A program made the position numbers and the translations under genes. The notes beneath the pieces are model-generated. The model saw nothing but the letters and a program-made list of their open reading frames with translations. It made no database searches and was not told where the DNA came from. A stretch of 64,000 nucleotides of DNA. Origin: Ferruginibacter sp050611725. GTDB lineage: Bacteria > Bacteroidota > Bacteroidia > Chitinophagales > Chitinophagaceae. Below are positions 1-9,172 of this stretch, one piece after another (the first letter of the stretch is position 1; every line of letters starts with the position of its first letter). The stretch lies in contig NZ_JBODJB010000001.1 in assembly GCF_050611725.1 (NCBI RefSeq), positions 3,038,001-3,102,000 on the forward strand, read 5' to 3'.

Positions 1-1680
1 GGATACCAACCAATAAAAAAAGATCTGGAAAGAATCAGCGCCATTAAAAATACCGATGAAGTACTAGCTGAAATAGCTTACATGCATACCAAGGGCATCA
101 CAGCACCCTTATTTAATTTTTCCATTTATGCAGATGCGAAAGCAACCTCACAATACATTGCACATTTCGATCAGGGCGGTATTGTTTTACCGGACCGAGA
201 TTATTATTTAAAGGATGATAAAAGAAGTACGGATATAAGGAAAGAATATCTTTCTTACATAACCGATCTTTTTATATTAACGGGCACCGACTCTATTCTT
301 GCTGCAGCTAATGCAGCTTCAATTATTGAACTGGAAACTCAACTTGCAAAAGTTCAAATGAGCAAAACAGATCTAAAAGATCCGCTGAAAACTTATAACA
401 AGTTAGATGTATTAACATTCGGCAAACAATTAAAGTCAATTGACCTGAATACTTTGATGAAGAAAATGTTGATCGGCAATCAGAAAAACTTTTTAGCTAA
501 TAATGTGAATTTTATTATTACAGCAGACAGTTTACTCAACGCTCTCCCATTGCAATCCTGGAAGAATTATTTACAGTGGTACATTCTGAAAAGTGCTGCC
601 CCCTATTTAAGCAACGATTTTGTTCAACGTAATTTTCAATATGGCAAAACTATATCAGGTCAGAAAACGATTACTCCAAGATGGCAACGCATCAGTTATT
701 TAATTGATAATAGACTGGGAGATCTTTTAGGCAAACTTTATGTGCAAAAATATTTTTCGCCTTCGGCTAAAAAAAGAATGCTTGCTTTAGTAAATAATCT
801 ACAACAGGCATTTGCAGAAAGAATAAAAAAAGCTGACTGGATGAGCAATGCTACCAAAGCAAAAGCATTGCTAAAACTAGCCGCTTTTACAAAGAAAATA
901 GGATACCCTGATAAATGGAAGAACTATGATGGCGTTGTAATTGTAAAAGACAATCTTATACAAAATTTAAGAACCTGTGCCGAATGGAATTATACATATA
1001 GTATAAAAAGATTGGGCAAACCTATCGATAAAACAGAATGGTACATGACACCACAAACCGTAAACGCATATTATGCCCCTTTAAGCAACGAAATTGTTTT
1101 CCCTGCTGCAATACTGCAGCCGCCTTTCTTTGATCCTGAGGCGGACGATGCATTTAATTATGGTAGTATTGGCGCTGTTATCGGACATGAAATGACACAT
1201 GGATTTGATGACGATGGTAGAAAATATGATGCCGAAGGTAATTTGACTGACTGGTGGAACGAAGACGATGCAGTCAAATTTAAAATTCAAACGGATAAAA
1301 TTATTGCGGTATTTGATTCCTTAACAGTTTTAGACACTTTACATGTAAACGGCAAATTAACTTCCGGAGAAAACATTGCCGACCTTGGTGGCTTGAGTAT
1401 AGCATACGATGCATTCAAAAAAACTGCTCAGGGAAAATCAAACAAAAAGATCGAAGGCTTCACACCTGATCAACGCTTTTTTTTAAGTTGGGCTTATGCT
1501 TGGCGTAGCAAAGTGTTACCCGAAACCGCTGCTAGACTGATCATTGTTGATGTGCATGCTCCTAATGAACTCAGAGGAAATGAACCGCTGAAACAAATGG
1601 AAGCTTTTCATAAAGCTTTTAATATTAAACCGGGAGATAAAATGTTTATACCTGAAGAAGAAAGAATAAAAATATGGTAG
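1..1680 (+). CDS. M13 family metallopeptidase (neprilysin/PepO-like), 5' end cut by window
   Basis: This is a zinc endopeptidase of the M13 family, normally exported and acting on short peptides. The frame is open from base 1, so the N-terminus lies outside the window and 559 residues are visible; family members are usually about 670-700 residues. The zinc site is clear: HEMTH (HExxH) at bases 1186-1200, followed by the downstream ENIADLGG block that supplies the third zinc ligand (Glu). The substrate-binding NAYYAPLSNEIVFPA block just before the zinc site is typical of the family, and the protein ends in the usual C-terminal Trp. An internal ATG at base 82 is not a plausible start because conserved M13 sequence precedes it. 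The family assignment is firm; the substrate is unknown. Confidence 0.95.
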   Translation, partial: GYQPIKKDLERISAIKNTDEVLAEIAYMHTKGITAPLFNFSIYADAKATSQYIAHFDQGGIVLPDRDYYLKDDKRSTDIRKEYLSYITDLFILTGTDSILAAANAASIIELETQLAKVQMSKTDLKDPLKTYNKLDVLTFGKQLKSIDLNTLMKKMLIGNQKNFLANNVNFIITADSLLNALPLQSWKNYLQWYILKSAAPYLSNDFVQRNFQYGKTISGQKTITPRWQRISYLIDNRLGDLLGKLYVQKYFSPSAKKRMLALVNNLQQAFAERIKKADWMSNATKAKALLKLAAFTKKIGYPDKWKNYDGVVIVKDNLIQNLRTCAEWNYTYSIKRLGKPIDKTEWYMTPQTVNAYYAPLSNEIVFPAAILQPPFFDPEADDAFNYGSIGAVIGHEMTHGFDDDGRKYDAEGNLTDWWNEDDAVKFKIQTDKIIAVFDSLTVLDTLHVNGKLTSGENIADLGGLSIAYDAFKKTAQGKSNKKIEGFTPDQRFFLSWAYAWRSKVLPETAARLIIVDVHAPNELRGNEPLKQMEAFHKAFNIKPGDKMFIPEEERIKIW

Positions 1681-1715
1681 GGTAAAATAAAGTACGGGAG
1701 TTATACTTCTGTTCT

Positions 1716-1976
1716 TTATGATTTCTTAAAAGTAAATTTGAAATACAGTAGCACCATTGACAGAAAACAAATGATACTATTACAAATGATCACAGGCAAT
1801 ATCCCTTTCATGCTTCCGTAAATAACCCAGATAACCGTACTGATAAATACGATCAAAATTGTCATCAAATTTAAATCACCAACACTTTTAGTTTTCCATG
1901 CCTGATAAACCTGCGGCATAAAAGTAATGCTGCTGAGAGCAGAGCCTGTATGCCCAATTACTTCTGTCCAATCCAT
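1716..1976 (-). CDS. SemiSWEET-type sugar transporter (PQ-loop, MtN3 family)
   Basis: This small membrane protein has one three-helix PQ-loop unit. Family members dimerise to form a sugar uniporter in the inner membrane. Diagnostic features are the MDWTEVIGHTGSALSS start, the PQ pair in FMPQVYQAWKTKS and three hydrophobic helices. I start at the ATG at 1976, giving 86 residues, the family's usual size. An upstream ATG at 2012 would add twelve charged residues with no family counterpart. It converges on the M13 gene and lies downstream of the S74 cluster on the same strand, so it may be co-transcribed with that cluster, but nothing ties their functions. The transported sugar cannot be told from sequence. 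Confidence 0.88.
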   Translation of the reverse strand: MDWTEVIGHTGSALSSITFMPQVYQAWKTKSVGDLNLMTILIVFISTVIWVIYGSMKGILPVIICNSIICFLSMVLLYFKFTFKKS

Positions 1977-2031
1977 AAAAATTATTTTTCTTTTCGATAA
2001 TTGTATAAGCAAGGTACCGATTTTAGTAATC

Positions 2032-3189
2032 CTATTCGATAGCCAATTTTTTTTCGAGTAAGGTTAATTTTCTCATTAACTCCTCATTCTCTTTTTGTAG
2101 TTCCAACAACTGTAAATATTGTTCCTGTAGTGCTTTTATACCAATTACAAAAAAGCCGCTGTAATTCATTGTATGCAGATCTTTATGACGAGGGCCTTTA
2201 CGGGCATGATCATCTATCACATGTACAAAACCGGGAAACAAAGTTTTAACATCCTGTGCAATGAAACCGATAGTTCTTTTATGCCCCGGATTATCGTTGA
2301 TCATTTCATAACTATATGGTTGTAATTTATTCAGTTTTTCTAAAACGGATGGCAATGGTTCAATCAACTTTTTTAACCTGCTATCTGAGTATGCAGTATA
2401 TCCTAATGAATTAATATATGCCTTAGTAACACCGTTGTATTCAAAGTTGAGAGAGCCATAAATACGCTGCCGCCAATTGTGATCATACTCGTTGGTCAAA
2501 GAAAAAGATGATGCACTGTTTGCAGTAGGCGCTGCAAAAATATCTACTGTTGCCGAACCAGTTGCTCCGGGGTTATTGATAATTAAACGACTGCTTCCTG
2601 CACCTAGGTATACATTTCCATTTGGCACTTGACTAATGTATAAACTCCCGCTGGTTCCACCGGGCCTTATATATGTATCCTCTGCAGTAGAATAATTAAA
2701 ATGCGACCAGTATGAGGGAGAATACGCTTGAAAGACTGCTGTGCCATTCCAACCTTCTCCACGTGCTACATGCAAACTAGATCTTGGATTAGCTATCCTG
2801 ATTCCTGTATTACCATTGTTGAGAATTGTAATAGCTCTAACGCCACTTGAAGTTCCGGTATTTCCGGCTCCGGTGCCAAGCATGTCAATAAAAAAATTTC
2901 CGGCTCCGGGATCGAAATATTCTATTAATGCATAACCGGTATTAATAAACGTACCATTACCTACGGAATAATCTCTAAATTGATTAAAACCTATAGTAGG
3001 CCAGTTTCTTTGCAAAGAGACCCCCAAACCATCGCTTCCGAAAAGAGTGCTGGTATTGCCATTGACACTAGCAACGCCTACTACTTCCAGTTTTGCACGG
3101 GTTGGCGTAGTAGTACCAATACCTATATTTTGTGCAATAACAGATGCTGTAGAAATAAAAAATACCAATATGGTCAAAAGAAATCTCAT
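2032..3189 (-). CDS. Secreted tail-fiber-like protein with C-terminal S74 self-cleaving chaperone domain (paralog 1)
   Basis: This 385-residue exported protein has a signal peptide ending at about ...VIAQ, then the NIGIGTTTPTRAKLEV opening common to Bacteroidota tail-fiber-domain proteins. A beta-rich Gly/Asn/Ser body follows, then a peptidase S74 (intramolecular chaperone) domain from about residue 268. The motif SDSRLKK supplies the Ser and, five residues on, the Lys that in phage endosialidases form the self-cleaving dyad. GFIAQDVKTLFP is the conserved S74 core. The last 30 residues form a Leu/Glu/Lys coiled coil. By analogy the domain trimerises the fibre and is then released; this is family knowledge, not visible here. 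It is the last of three tandem paralogs, four bases after the previous one. Confidence 0.85.
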   Translation of the reverse strand: MRFLLTILVFFISTASVIAQNIGIGTTTPTRAKLEVVGVASVNGNTSTLFGSDGLGVSLQRNWPTIGFNQFRDYSVGNGTFINTGYALIEYFDPGAGNFFIDMLGTGAGNTGTSSGVRAITILNNGNTGIRIANPRSSLHVARGEGWNGTAVFQAYSPSYWSHFNYSTAEDTYIRPGGTSGSLYISQVPNGNVYLGAGSSRLIINNPGATGSATVDIFAAPTANSASSFSLTNEYDHNWRQRIYGSLNFEYNGVTKAYINSLGYTAYSDSRLKKLIEPLPSVLEKLNKLQPYSYEMINDNPGHKRTIGFIAQDVKTLFPGFVHVIDDHARKGPRHKDLHTMNYSGFFVIGIKALQEQYLQLLELQKENEELMRKLTLLEKKLAIE

Positions 3190-3193
3190 GCTT

Positions 3194-4318
3194 TTATTTT
3201 CTGATCGATCTTTTTTCTTTTATGATTGCCTCAATAATATTTAACCTTCTTTCGATGGTTGCCGATTGTTTTTGTAAATCATCAATTAATATCTGTTCTT
3301 CTTGAATTCCTTTTACAGCAATAGCACCAAACCCTGCATAATTAATTGATAATTTTTTTTCCTCGGAAGAATCACAAGAAACCACTTCAGGAAACAAGGG
3401 TTGTACTTGCTGAGCTATAAAGCCTGTAGAACGAATATGATTTGGATTATTATCTTTCATCTCATAACTGACAGGTTCCAATTGAATAATCTTATCAAGA
3501 ACTGATGGCAAGAGCTGAATATCTTTTTTTATACGTTTATCTGAAAAAGCAATTAAAGCTCCATCACTTGGACGAAAGTAATATATGATAGATCCGTTAT
3601 TGTATAAATAAAAATTAGCCGGAGAGCCAGCTACTCTCCATTCATATGTATGAGAAATGCTAGGCCTAATATCATGCACTTTTAAGCCTGTTCCTCCATA
3701 CTGTCTTATTTCAAATGTATATACAGGATTGGTATAATTCACTCCCACTACAGAAGAACCATTGCCAATATAAACATTACCCGGACCATCATTTAAATAA
3801 ACATTGCTAGTTGGTTTTCCGCCCCGTATGTAAGTGTCTTCTGAAGTTGAATAATTGATATGAGAATAATAATTTGTTCCTTCAAAAGTAGCCGTTCCCC
3901 AATCTCCTGTTCCTCTGCCAACATCCAGGGCGAATCCTGAATACGTGCCAATATTTATACTGGCACCAATTGGGCCAAGGCGAAATACCGGTTTTGAGAT
4001 ACCTAATGTTGAATTTGCCGTGCCGGAACTATAAAAATTAATTTGAAAGCCCAATGAATTATTTACATCATAACTCATTTTGGCTGCATAACCGTTAGAC
4101 ATATATTTATCCTGATAAAGATTAAAGCCAATAGATAGATCATTTGACGAAACAGATATTCCTTGTTCATCTCCAAATAATCCAACAGCATTATTGTTTG
4201 CATTTCCCGCCACTTCCAATATTGCCCTTGATGATGCAGTAGTACCAATACCAACTGTTTGAGCAACAGATAATACCGGCAACAAAATAATTATAATTAG
4301 AAAAATATTTTTCTTCAT
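3194..4318 (-). CDS. Secreted tail-fiber-like protein with C-terminal S74 self-cleaving chaperone domain (paralog 2)
   Basis: This is the middle of three tandem paralogs, with 374 residues from the ATG at 4318. A GTG two codons upstream is possible but less likely. A hydrophobic signal peptide ends at ...SVAQ, followed by TVGIGTTASSRAILEV, matching its neighbours. The body resembles paralog 1 around the HINYSTSEDTYIRGG stretch (HFNYSTAEDTYIRPGG in paralog 1), so the two diverged from a common duplicate. The S74 domain starts near residue 259 with SDKRIKKDI (Ser-Lys spacing five), then GFIAQQVQPLFPEV, then a coiled coil. Spacing to both neighbours is under ten bases, so the three are one transcription unit. 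The ligand or surface role is unknown. Confidence 0.85.
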   Translation of the reverse strand: MKKNIFLIIIILLPVLSVAQTVGIGTTASSRAILEVAGNANNNAVGLFGDEQGISVSSNDLSIGFNLYQDKYMSNGYAAKMSYDVNNSLGFQINFYSSGTANSTLGISKPVFRLGPIGASINIGTYSGFALDVGRGTGDWGTATFEGTNYYSHINYSTSEDTYIRGGKPTSNVYLNDGPGNVYIGNGSSVVGVNYTNPVYTFEIRQYGGTGLKVHDIRPSISHTYEWRVAGSPANFYLYNNGSIIYYFRPSDGALIAFSDKRIKKDIQLLPSVLDKIIQLEPVSYEMKDNNPNHIRSTGFIAQQVQPLFPEVVSCDSSEEKKLSINYAGFGAIAVKGIQEEQILIDDLQKQSATIERRLNIIEAIIKEKRSIRK

Positions 4319-4327
4319 GATCACACT

Positions 4328-5509
4328 TTAAAATTTTTTGCCATCATTTACAATAGACTCAATTGCGTTTATTCTTTTACGTAATTCATCATTTTTTGAT
4401 TGCATACTTTTTATTTTCTCCTGCTGCTCCTGTATTGCTTTTATAACTATAGGTGCCATTCCATCATAGTGCATAGTATAAAGGTCATCCAGTCCAGGAT
4501 ACCCTATCTCAGTGTCTTTACTGGTTATTTGTTGCGTAAGTTCCGGGAATATATTATTTACTTCCTGCGCTATAAAACCCAATGTTTTTGTATCAGTTAT
4601 ACTTCCATATTTCATTTTGTAAGTAACCGGATTCATTGATAAAACTTTAGAAAGAACAGAAGATAAAGAACGAACATCCTTTTTTAACCTTTTATCGGAA
4701 ATAGGATAATACCCTCCATCGATGTAAAAAATATTTCCTCTATAAGCTCCGTTATAATATAAATAGTAATCGGAAGCAGCATCCGTAAGGTTTTTAGTTG
4801 TTACAAATTCCCAATTATGAAAGGTAGAAGGTTCTACCAATACTAAGCCATGGCCTCCATACTGTTTGATGGTTAATGTGGCATTGGCAGAGGTTGTATT
4901 GACAGATACGTTACCAAAACTTTTGCATAAATAAACATTACCGAAATTGACATCATTTACATACACATCACTTCCGGCCTTGCCTCCATTGAGATAGGAA
5001 TTATATACAGTGGTAGACTGCTTTTGATTAAAGATTGTATTGTATGTGGTACCAACAAAACGAGTTGGCAGTGTATCACCAAGTGTAGCACCAATTCCAA
5101 CAAATAAAGTAGCATCCTGCTCATAGGAACTTAAAGCAACATTTCCATTTTGTTGAATGGTCATAGATCGTGAAATTGCTGTAGCGGGTTGATTAGCAGA
5201 ACCTTTTGTTCGGATTAGATCGAAATAAAGTCCACCATTAGCAGGATTAATATATTGAACCATTGCTGAACCCGAACCAACATAACGATTCTGATCCGTA
5301 GTATAAAGATTGAAACCTATAGCAGGAGGAGTTCTAAAAAATGTTACTCCCGGAAAGCCCTGTGCTTGAGTAAAAATAGCTACAGTATTGCCTATTGCTC
5401 CAGAAACTTCTAATTTCGCCTTATTAGGCAAGGCTGTACCAATGCCAACATTTTGAGCAATTGCAAAATGAGCAAATAATGTCGAAACAAACAATAGAAG
5501 GTATCTCAT
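4328..5509 (-). CDS. Secreted tail-fiber-like protein with C-terminal S74 self-cleaving chaperone domain (paralog 3, first in operon)
   Basis: This 393-residue protein is first in the three-gene S74 operon. The signal peptide ends at ...FAIAQ and is followed by NVGIGTALPNKAKLEV. The central region is the most divergent of the three. The S74 domain begins near residue 271 with SDKRLKKDVRSL, has GFIAQEVNNIFPEL, and ends in a coiled coil rich in Glu/Lys/Gln. The Ser-Lys pair with spacing five suggests that autocleavage is retained. The start ATG at 5509 is preceded by a possible -7 box at 5537-5543. A terminator at 5561-5590 separates it from fabI. No T9SS C-terminal signal is seen, so how it leaves the cell beyond Sec export is unclear. 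Confidence 0.85.
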   Translation of the reverse strand: MRYLLLFVSTLFAHFAIAQNVGIGTALPNKAKLEVSGAIGNTVAIFTQAQGFPGVTFFRTPPAIGFNLYTTDQNRYVGSGSAMVQYINPANGGLYFDLIRTKGSANQPATAISRSMTIQQNGNVALSSYEQDATLFVGIGATLGDTLPTRFVGTTYNTIFNQKQSTTVYNSYLNGGKAGSDVYVNDVNFGNVYLCKSFGNVSVNTTSANATLTIKQYGGHGLVLVEPSTFHNWEFVTTKNLTDAASDYYLYYNGAYRGNIFYIDGGYYPISDKRLKKDVRSLSSVLSKVLSMNPVTYKMKYGSITDTKTLGFIAQEVNNIFPELTQQITSKDTEIGYPGLDDLYTMHYDGMAPIVIKAIQEQQEKIKSMQSKNDELRKRINAIESIVNDGKKF

Positions 5510-5536
5510 ACAAGAAGGTTAAAATGCCATACTCAA

Positions 5537-5543
5537 CAAAATA
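5537..5543 (-). promoter_or_regulatory. Possible -7 box for the S74 operon
   Basis: On the minus strand this reads TATTTTG, matching the Bacteroidota -7 consensus TAnTTTG, with 27 bases to the ATG at 5509. No convincing TTTG at the usual 19-base spacing is visible, so this is a weak call. Confidence 0.35.
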
Positions 5544-5560
5544 CAAACCTAATATACAAA

Positions 5561-5590
5561 AAAAACAGGAAGTATGTACTTCCTGTTTTT
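5561..5590 (-). terminator. Terminator between fabI and the S74 operon
   Basis: A perfect 14-bp inverted repeat (AAAAACAGGAAGTA and its complement) flanks a two-base centre and gives a U-run on either strand. It lies 20 bases after the fabI stop and upstream of the S74 operon start, so it most likely ends fabI transcription. Confidence 0.8.
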
Positions 5591-5609
5591 AATTTTTATT
5601 CCGAGATCG

Positions 5610-6422
5610 TTATTTTTCCATTTGTTCAATTACTGCCTGTGTAACACCGGTGAAAGAAAATCCTCCATCATGAAATAAATTTTGCATGGTAACCATTTTG
5701 GTCAGATCGCTGAATAAGGTGACACAATAGTTAGCACAATCATCGGCACTGGCATTACCCAACGGGCTCATCTTTTCTGCATAATTGATAAATCCATCAA
5801 AACCTTTTACGCCACTGCCTGCCGTAGTTTTTGTTGGAGATTGAGAAACGGTGTTGACACGTACATGTTTTTTAACACCGTACTGATAACCGAAATTACG
5901 TGCAATGCTTTCTAAAATAGCTTTGTTATCTGCCATATCGTTGTAATCGGGAAAAACTCTTTGTGCTGCGATATAACTTAATGCAACTACCGAGCCCCAT
6001 TCATTAATGGCATCTTCTTTCATAGCAGCAGCTAATACTCGGTGCAGACTTAATGCAGAAATATCCATTCCTTTATGAGAGAACTCGTAATTATTTTCGG
6101 TGTAGTGAATCCCTTTACGAACATTGATGCTCATTCCGATCGAGTGCAAGATGAAATCCACTCCCCCACCGAAATGCTCTTTCGCCTGTTTGATGAGGTT
6201 AGCTACATCATCATTACTACTAACATCACATGGAATAACAGGGGCATTTACTGCTGCAGCTAGTTTATTGATCTCACCCATACGCATGGCAACAGGTGCA
6301 TTGGTCAATAATAATTCAGCCCCTTCTTCATGGCAACGCAATGCTGTTTTCCATGCAATTGATTTTTCATCTAATGCTCCGAATATGATTCCTTTTTTTC
6401 CTTTAAGTAAGTTGTATGACAT
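5610..6422 (-). CDS. fabI: Enoyl-[acyl-carrier-protein] reductase (NADH) FabI
   Basis: This enzyme catalyses the last step of each fatty-acid elongation cycle, reducing trans-2-enoyl-ACP with NAD(P)H. It is a 270-residue short-chain dehydrogenase. The N-terminal nucleotide-binding segment is GIIFGALDEKSIAW. The FabI catalytic set is present as Tyr150, Tyr160 and Lys167 (Y-x9-Y-x6-K spacing, as in Escherichia coli Tyr146/Tyr156/Lys163), and the SPTKTTAGSGVKGF segment matches the substrate-flipping loop region. The ATG at 6422 gives the full family length. It is probably a single-gene unit, closed by the hairpin at 5561-5590. As a FabI it would be the expected target of triclosan-type inhibitors; this is family knowledge. 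Confidence 0.95.
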   Translation of the reverse strand: MSYNLLKGKKGIIFGALDEKSIAWKTALRCHEEGAELLLTNAPVAMRMGEINKLAAAVNAPVIPCDVSSNDDVANLIKQAKEHFGGGVDFILHSIGMSINVRKGIHYTENNYEFSHKGMDISALSLHRVLAAAMKEDAINEWGSVVALSYIAAQRVFPDYNDMADNKAILESIARNFGYQYGVKKHVRVNTVSQSPTKTTAGSGVKGFDGFINYAEKMSPLGNASADDCANYCVTLFSDLTKMVTMQNLFHDGGFSFTGVTQAVIEQMEK

Positions 6423-6466
6423 GATTTATTCTTTATTTAATTTTTGTAAAAGTAAGATTAATAATT

Positions 6467-6485
6467 TACGATTTGAGATGTACGA
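6467..6485 (+). repeat. Dispersed intergenic repeat, TACGAT type, copy 1
   Basis: The sequence TACGATTTGAGATGTACGA lies between recN and fabI. Close relatives occur at 27894-27913 (same strand) and 27961-27980 (inverted). A further ACTTACGATTTT unit follows at once, at 6485-6496. Confidence 0.55.
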
Positions 6486-6591
6486 CTTACGATTTTCTTG
6501 AATACAAGCACACCAATTTTTTTAATTGAAAGGTTGCAAATATATAGAAATCGTAAATAGAGCACCTCAATTCCAAGAACCCTTGCAACAC

Positions 6592-8247
6592 TTAATTTCC
6601 TACCATCTCTCTTGCATTTTGCAACGCAGCAGCAGTAGGCTTTTCGCCGCTCAGCATTTGAGCAATGGTTGTAATACGTTCATCATTATTTAAAATACGG
6701 ATAGATGTTTTGATGCTATCTCCTTTAATGGCTTTATATACAAAATAATGAGCATCTGCTTTTGCGGCTATTTGTGGTTGATGTGTAATAGCAATCAATT
6801 GATGCCCTGCTGATAGTTCTTTCATAATAACTCCAACCTGCTTTGCAGCTTCGCCACTGATACCTGTATCTATTTCATCAAATATCAAAGTGGGCAATTG
6901 TAGCTTTTTCGCAACCAGCGATTTAATGCAAAGCATCAAACGACTTAACTCGCCACCACTGGCTACCTTACGCAACGGCTCAAAACGACCGCTTTTATTT
7001 GCGTCGAATAAAAATTCAATACTGTCGCAACCATAAATATTTAACGTAGTGTTTTCTAACTGTACCTTGATCTGTGCATTGGGCATACCAACCTGCACCA
7101 ACAACGCATTCACTCTTTCTGCAAACGGCTTTGTTGTTTTAAGTCTGTTAGAGGAAATGCTTGCAGCCAACTGCTCACATTCTTGTAATAATTCAGCTGT
7201 TTCTTTTTCTTTATTTATAATGGCTTCGCCAAGATTAAGAATATCAGTTAATTTTTCCTGTAGCGATTCTTTGATAAGTAATAATTCATTCGTGGTATTT
7301 ACATTGTGCTTCTTTAATAATTTATAACCAAGTGCTATCTTATCATTGACGATCTGAATTCTTTCAGGGCTGTATTGCACGCCACTATCGATCGATTCAA
7401 GCTCATCTGCAATATCTTTCAGTTCCAATTGTGCACTCTGCAAACGCTTTACTAACTCTGGTATTGAAACATGATATTCTTCCAGCAAATGCAATTTATT
7501 GCTGAGTGATTTTAATTGCTGCACAATTGGTTGCTCACTTTCTTTGAGATCGAAATAAATTGCACCCAATTGCTGTTTTACATTTTCAGCATTGCTTAAC
7601 AACTTTAACTCTGTGTCCAATTCTTCCAATTCATTTTCTTGCAACCCTGCTTCTTCCAATTCATCAAATAAGAATTTGTTGTAGTCTAATGCGGCGTTGG
7701 CCTTTAATTGCTGTTCCTGCAGATCCTGCAACTCCCTTTTTGTTTTTGTGTATTGATGAAAAAGAGCGGTGTATTGTGCAATCAATTTTCCGTTATCGGC
7801 CAATGCATCCAATACTTCTCTTTGAAAATCATTATCCCCTAATTCTTGTGTGTCAAATTGTTGATGAAGATCTACCAATAATGAAGCGATCTCTTTTAGC
7901 TGATTTAAATTAACCGGTGTATCATTAATAAATGCCCGTGATTTACCATTAACGGCTATTTCTCTCCTAACCAATAACTCATCTTCATTATCCAACTCAT
8001 ATTGCTGAATCAAATTTCTAACAGCCGAATTATTTTTAATAGTGAACTCACCTTCTACCACACATTTTTTTTCTTTATTCATTAATGATGAACTTTCTGC
8101 TCTTTCTCCCAGTATCAAACTTAATGCTCCCATTAAAATACTTTTACCTGCACCGGTTTCTCCCGTTATGATATTAAGTTTAGAGGAAAAATCAATTACA
8201 ATTTCATCGATGATGGCATAGTTCTGTATATGAAGTTTCTGGATCAT
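6592..8247 (-). CDS. recN: DNA repair protein RecN
   Basis: RecN is an SMC-like ATPase that acts in recombinational repair of double-strand breaks. This 551-residue copy has the Walker A motif GETGAGKSILMG near residue 32, two long coiled-coil arms in the middle, the ABC signature region SGGELSRLMLCIKSL, and Walker B LIFDEIDTGISGEAA followed by the ITHQPQIAAKAD switch region. The length and the ATG at 8247 match the family. It is followed 169 bases on by fabI in the same direction, and preceded by a hairpin at 8336-8363 that separates it from the zinc-ribbon gene, so it probably has its own promoter in 8248-8335. I could not identify a clean -7 box there. Confidence 0.96.
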   Translation of the reverse strand: MIQKLHIQNYAIIDEIVIDFSSKLNIITGETGAGKSILMGALSLILGERAESSSLMNKEKKCVVEGEFTIKNNSAVRNLIQQYELDNEDELLVRREIAVNGKSRAFINDTPVNLNQLKEIASLLVDLHQQFDTQELGDNDFQREVLDALADNGKLIAQYTALFHQYTKTKRELQDLQEQQLKANAALDYNKFLFDELEEAGLQENELEELDTELKLLSNAENVKQQLGAIYFDLKESEQPIVQQLKSLSNKLHLLEEYHVSIPELVKRLQSAQLELKDIADELESIDSGVQYSPERIQIVNDKIALGYKLLKKHNVNTTNELLLIKESLQEKLTDILNLGEAIINKEKETAELLQECEQLAASISSNRLKTTKPFAERVNALLVQVGMPNAQIKVQLENTTLNIYGCDSIEFLFDANKSGRFEPLRKVASGGELSRLMLCIKSLVAKKLQLPTLIFDEIDTGISGEAAKQVGVIMKELSAGHQLIAITHQPQIAAKADAHYFVYKAIKGDSIKTSIRILNNDERITTIAQMLSGEKPTAAALQNAREMVGN

Positions 8248-8272
8248 AATTTTATAACACTAATTTCGGGCA

Positions 8273-8287
8273 CTAATTACACGAATT
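8273..8287 (+). repeat. Dispersed 15-mer CTAATTACACGAATT, copy 1
   Basis: This 15-mer lies in the recN leader region and recurs exactly, inverted, at 36989-37003. Around it the unit ACGAATTA is repeated loosely (8281-8315), suggesting a decayed short tandem repeat. Confidence 0.5.
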
Positions 8288-8335
8288 ATTTTTGTCTACA
8301 CGAATTAAACGAATTACCCCAATTAATACAAATAA

Positions 8336-8363
8336 AAAAGGTGATTCTTTTGAACCACCTTTT
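8336..8363 (-). terminator. Terminator after the nif3/zinc-ribbon operon
   Basis: An 8-bp stem (AAAAGGTG with CACCTTTT) is extended by two A-T pairs past one mismatch, with a six-base loop. On the minus strand it is followed by a T-rich stretch. It lies 23 bases downstream of the zinc-ribbon gene stop. Confidence 0.65.
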
Positions 8364-8385
8364 AATCTTATGAAACGTTTTAAAC

Positions 8386-9141
8386 TTATTTAACTTCTAC
8401 TGCGTTATTCAGATCATCATCAACAAGGATACGACCACAGTTTTCGCAAACCATTACTTTTTTACGCAACTTGATTTCACTTTGTTTTTGAGGGGGAATT
8501 GCGTGAAAACAACCACCGCAGCTATCTCTTTCTACAGCAACTACAGCTAAACCATTACGATAATTTTTACGGATCCTGTCATAACTCAACAATAATCTTT
8601 CATCTACATGGCCTCTAGCTTCTTCAGCTTGTTTATTGTATTGCTTTTCTTCTTTTTCTGTTTCAGCAATGATCTTTTCCAACTCACCTTTTTTACCGGC
8701 AAGATTATTTTCTTTTGTAGCAACTGCTTTTTTTGCGGCTTCTAAAGCTCTTGCTTTATCACCAATTTCTTCCGTTGCATCTTTGATGTGTTTTTCGCAA
8801 AGTTTGATCTCAAGTGTTTGCATTTCGATCTCTTTATTGATCGCTTCAAACTCACGATTGTTCTTTACGTTATCGCTTTGCTTTTCATATTTCTTTACCA
8901 ACGCTTCCGCTTCTTTGATCGCTTCTTTACGTTGATTGATAAATTCTTGAATACCGTTGATCTCTTCCTCAACTCTTGTTTGACGTGCATGCAAACCTTC
9001 AATTTCATCTTCAAGATCTTTTACCTCAATCGGTAATTCACCTTTCAGAATTTGAATTTCATCCAATTTAGAATCTACTTTTTGCAAACGAACAAGTGAT
9101 GTTAATTTTTCTTCAACTGAGAAATCTGCAACTTTAGCCAT
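8386..9141 (-). CDS. Coiled-coil protein with C4-type zinc ribbon (COG1579 family)
   Basis: This 251-residue protein is almost entirely a long antiparallel coiled coil. It ends in a zinc ribbon with two Cys pairs (CGGC and CENC) about 25 residues apart. Bacterial COG1579 proteins share this layout and are proposed to bind nucleic acid, but their role is not settled. I start at the ATG at 9141 (MAKVADFSVEEKL); a TTG at 9168 would add nine residues. The gene lies 31 bases after the Nif3-family gene on the same strand. That pairing is widespread in Bacteroidota, so the two probably share an mRNA and perhaps a task. A terminator follows at 8336-8363. Confidence 0.85.
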   Translation of the reverse strand: MAKVADFSVEEKLTSLVRLQKVDSKLDEIQILKGELPIEVKDLEDEIEGLHARQTRVEEEINGIQEFINQRKEAIKEAEALVKKYEKQSDNVKNNREFEAINKEIEMQTLEIKLCEKHIKDATEEIGDKARALEAAKKAVATKENNLAGKKGELEKIIAETEKEEKQYNKQAEEARGHVDERLLLSYDRIRKNYRNGLAVVAVERDSCGGCFHAIPPQKQSEIKLRKKVMVCENCGRILVDDDLNNAVEVK

Positions 9142-9172
9142 AATGTATTTTGTTTTTATCTGCCCCAACCTC

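Noticed and set aside
2032..5509. Prophage tail-fibre module
   Set aside because: S74 domains are shared with phages, but each protein has a Sec signal peptide and no phage genes adjoin.
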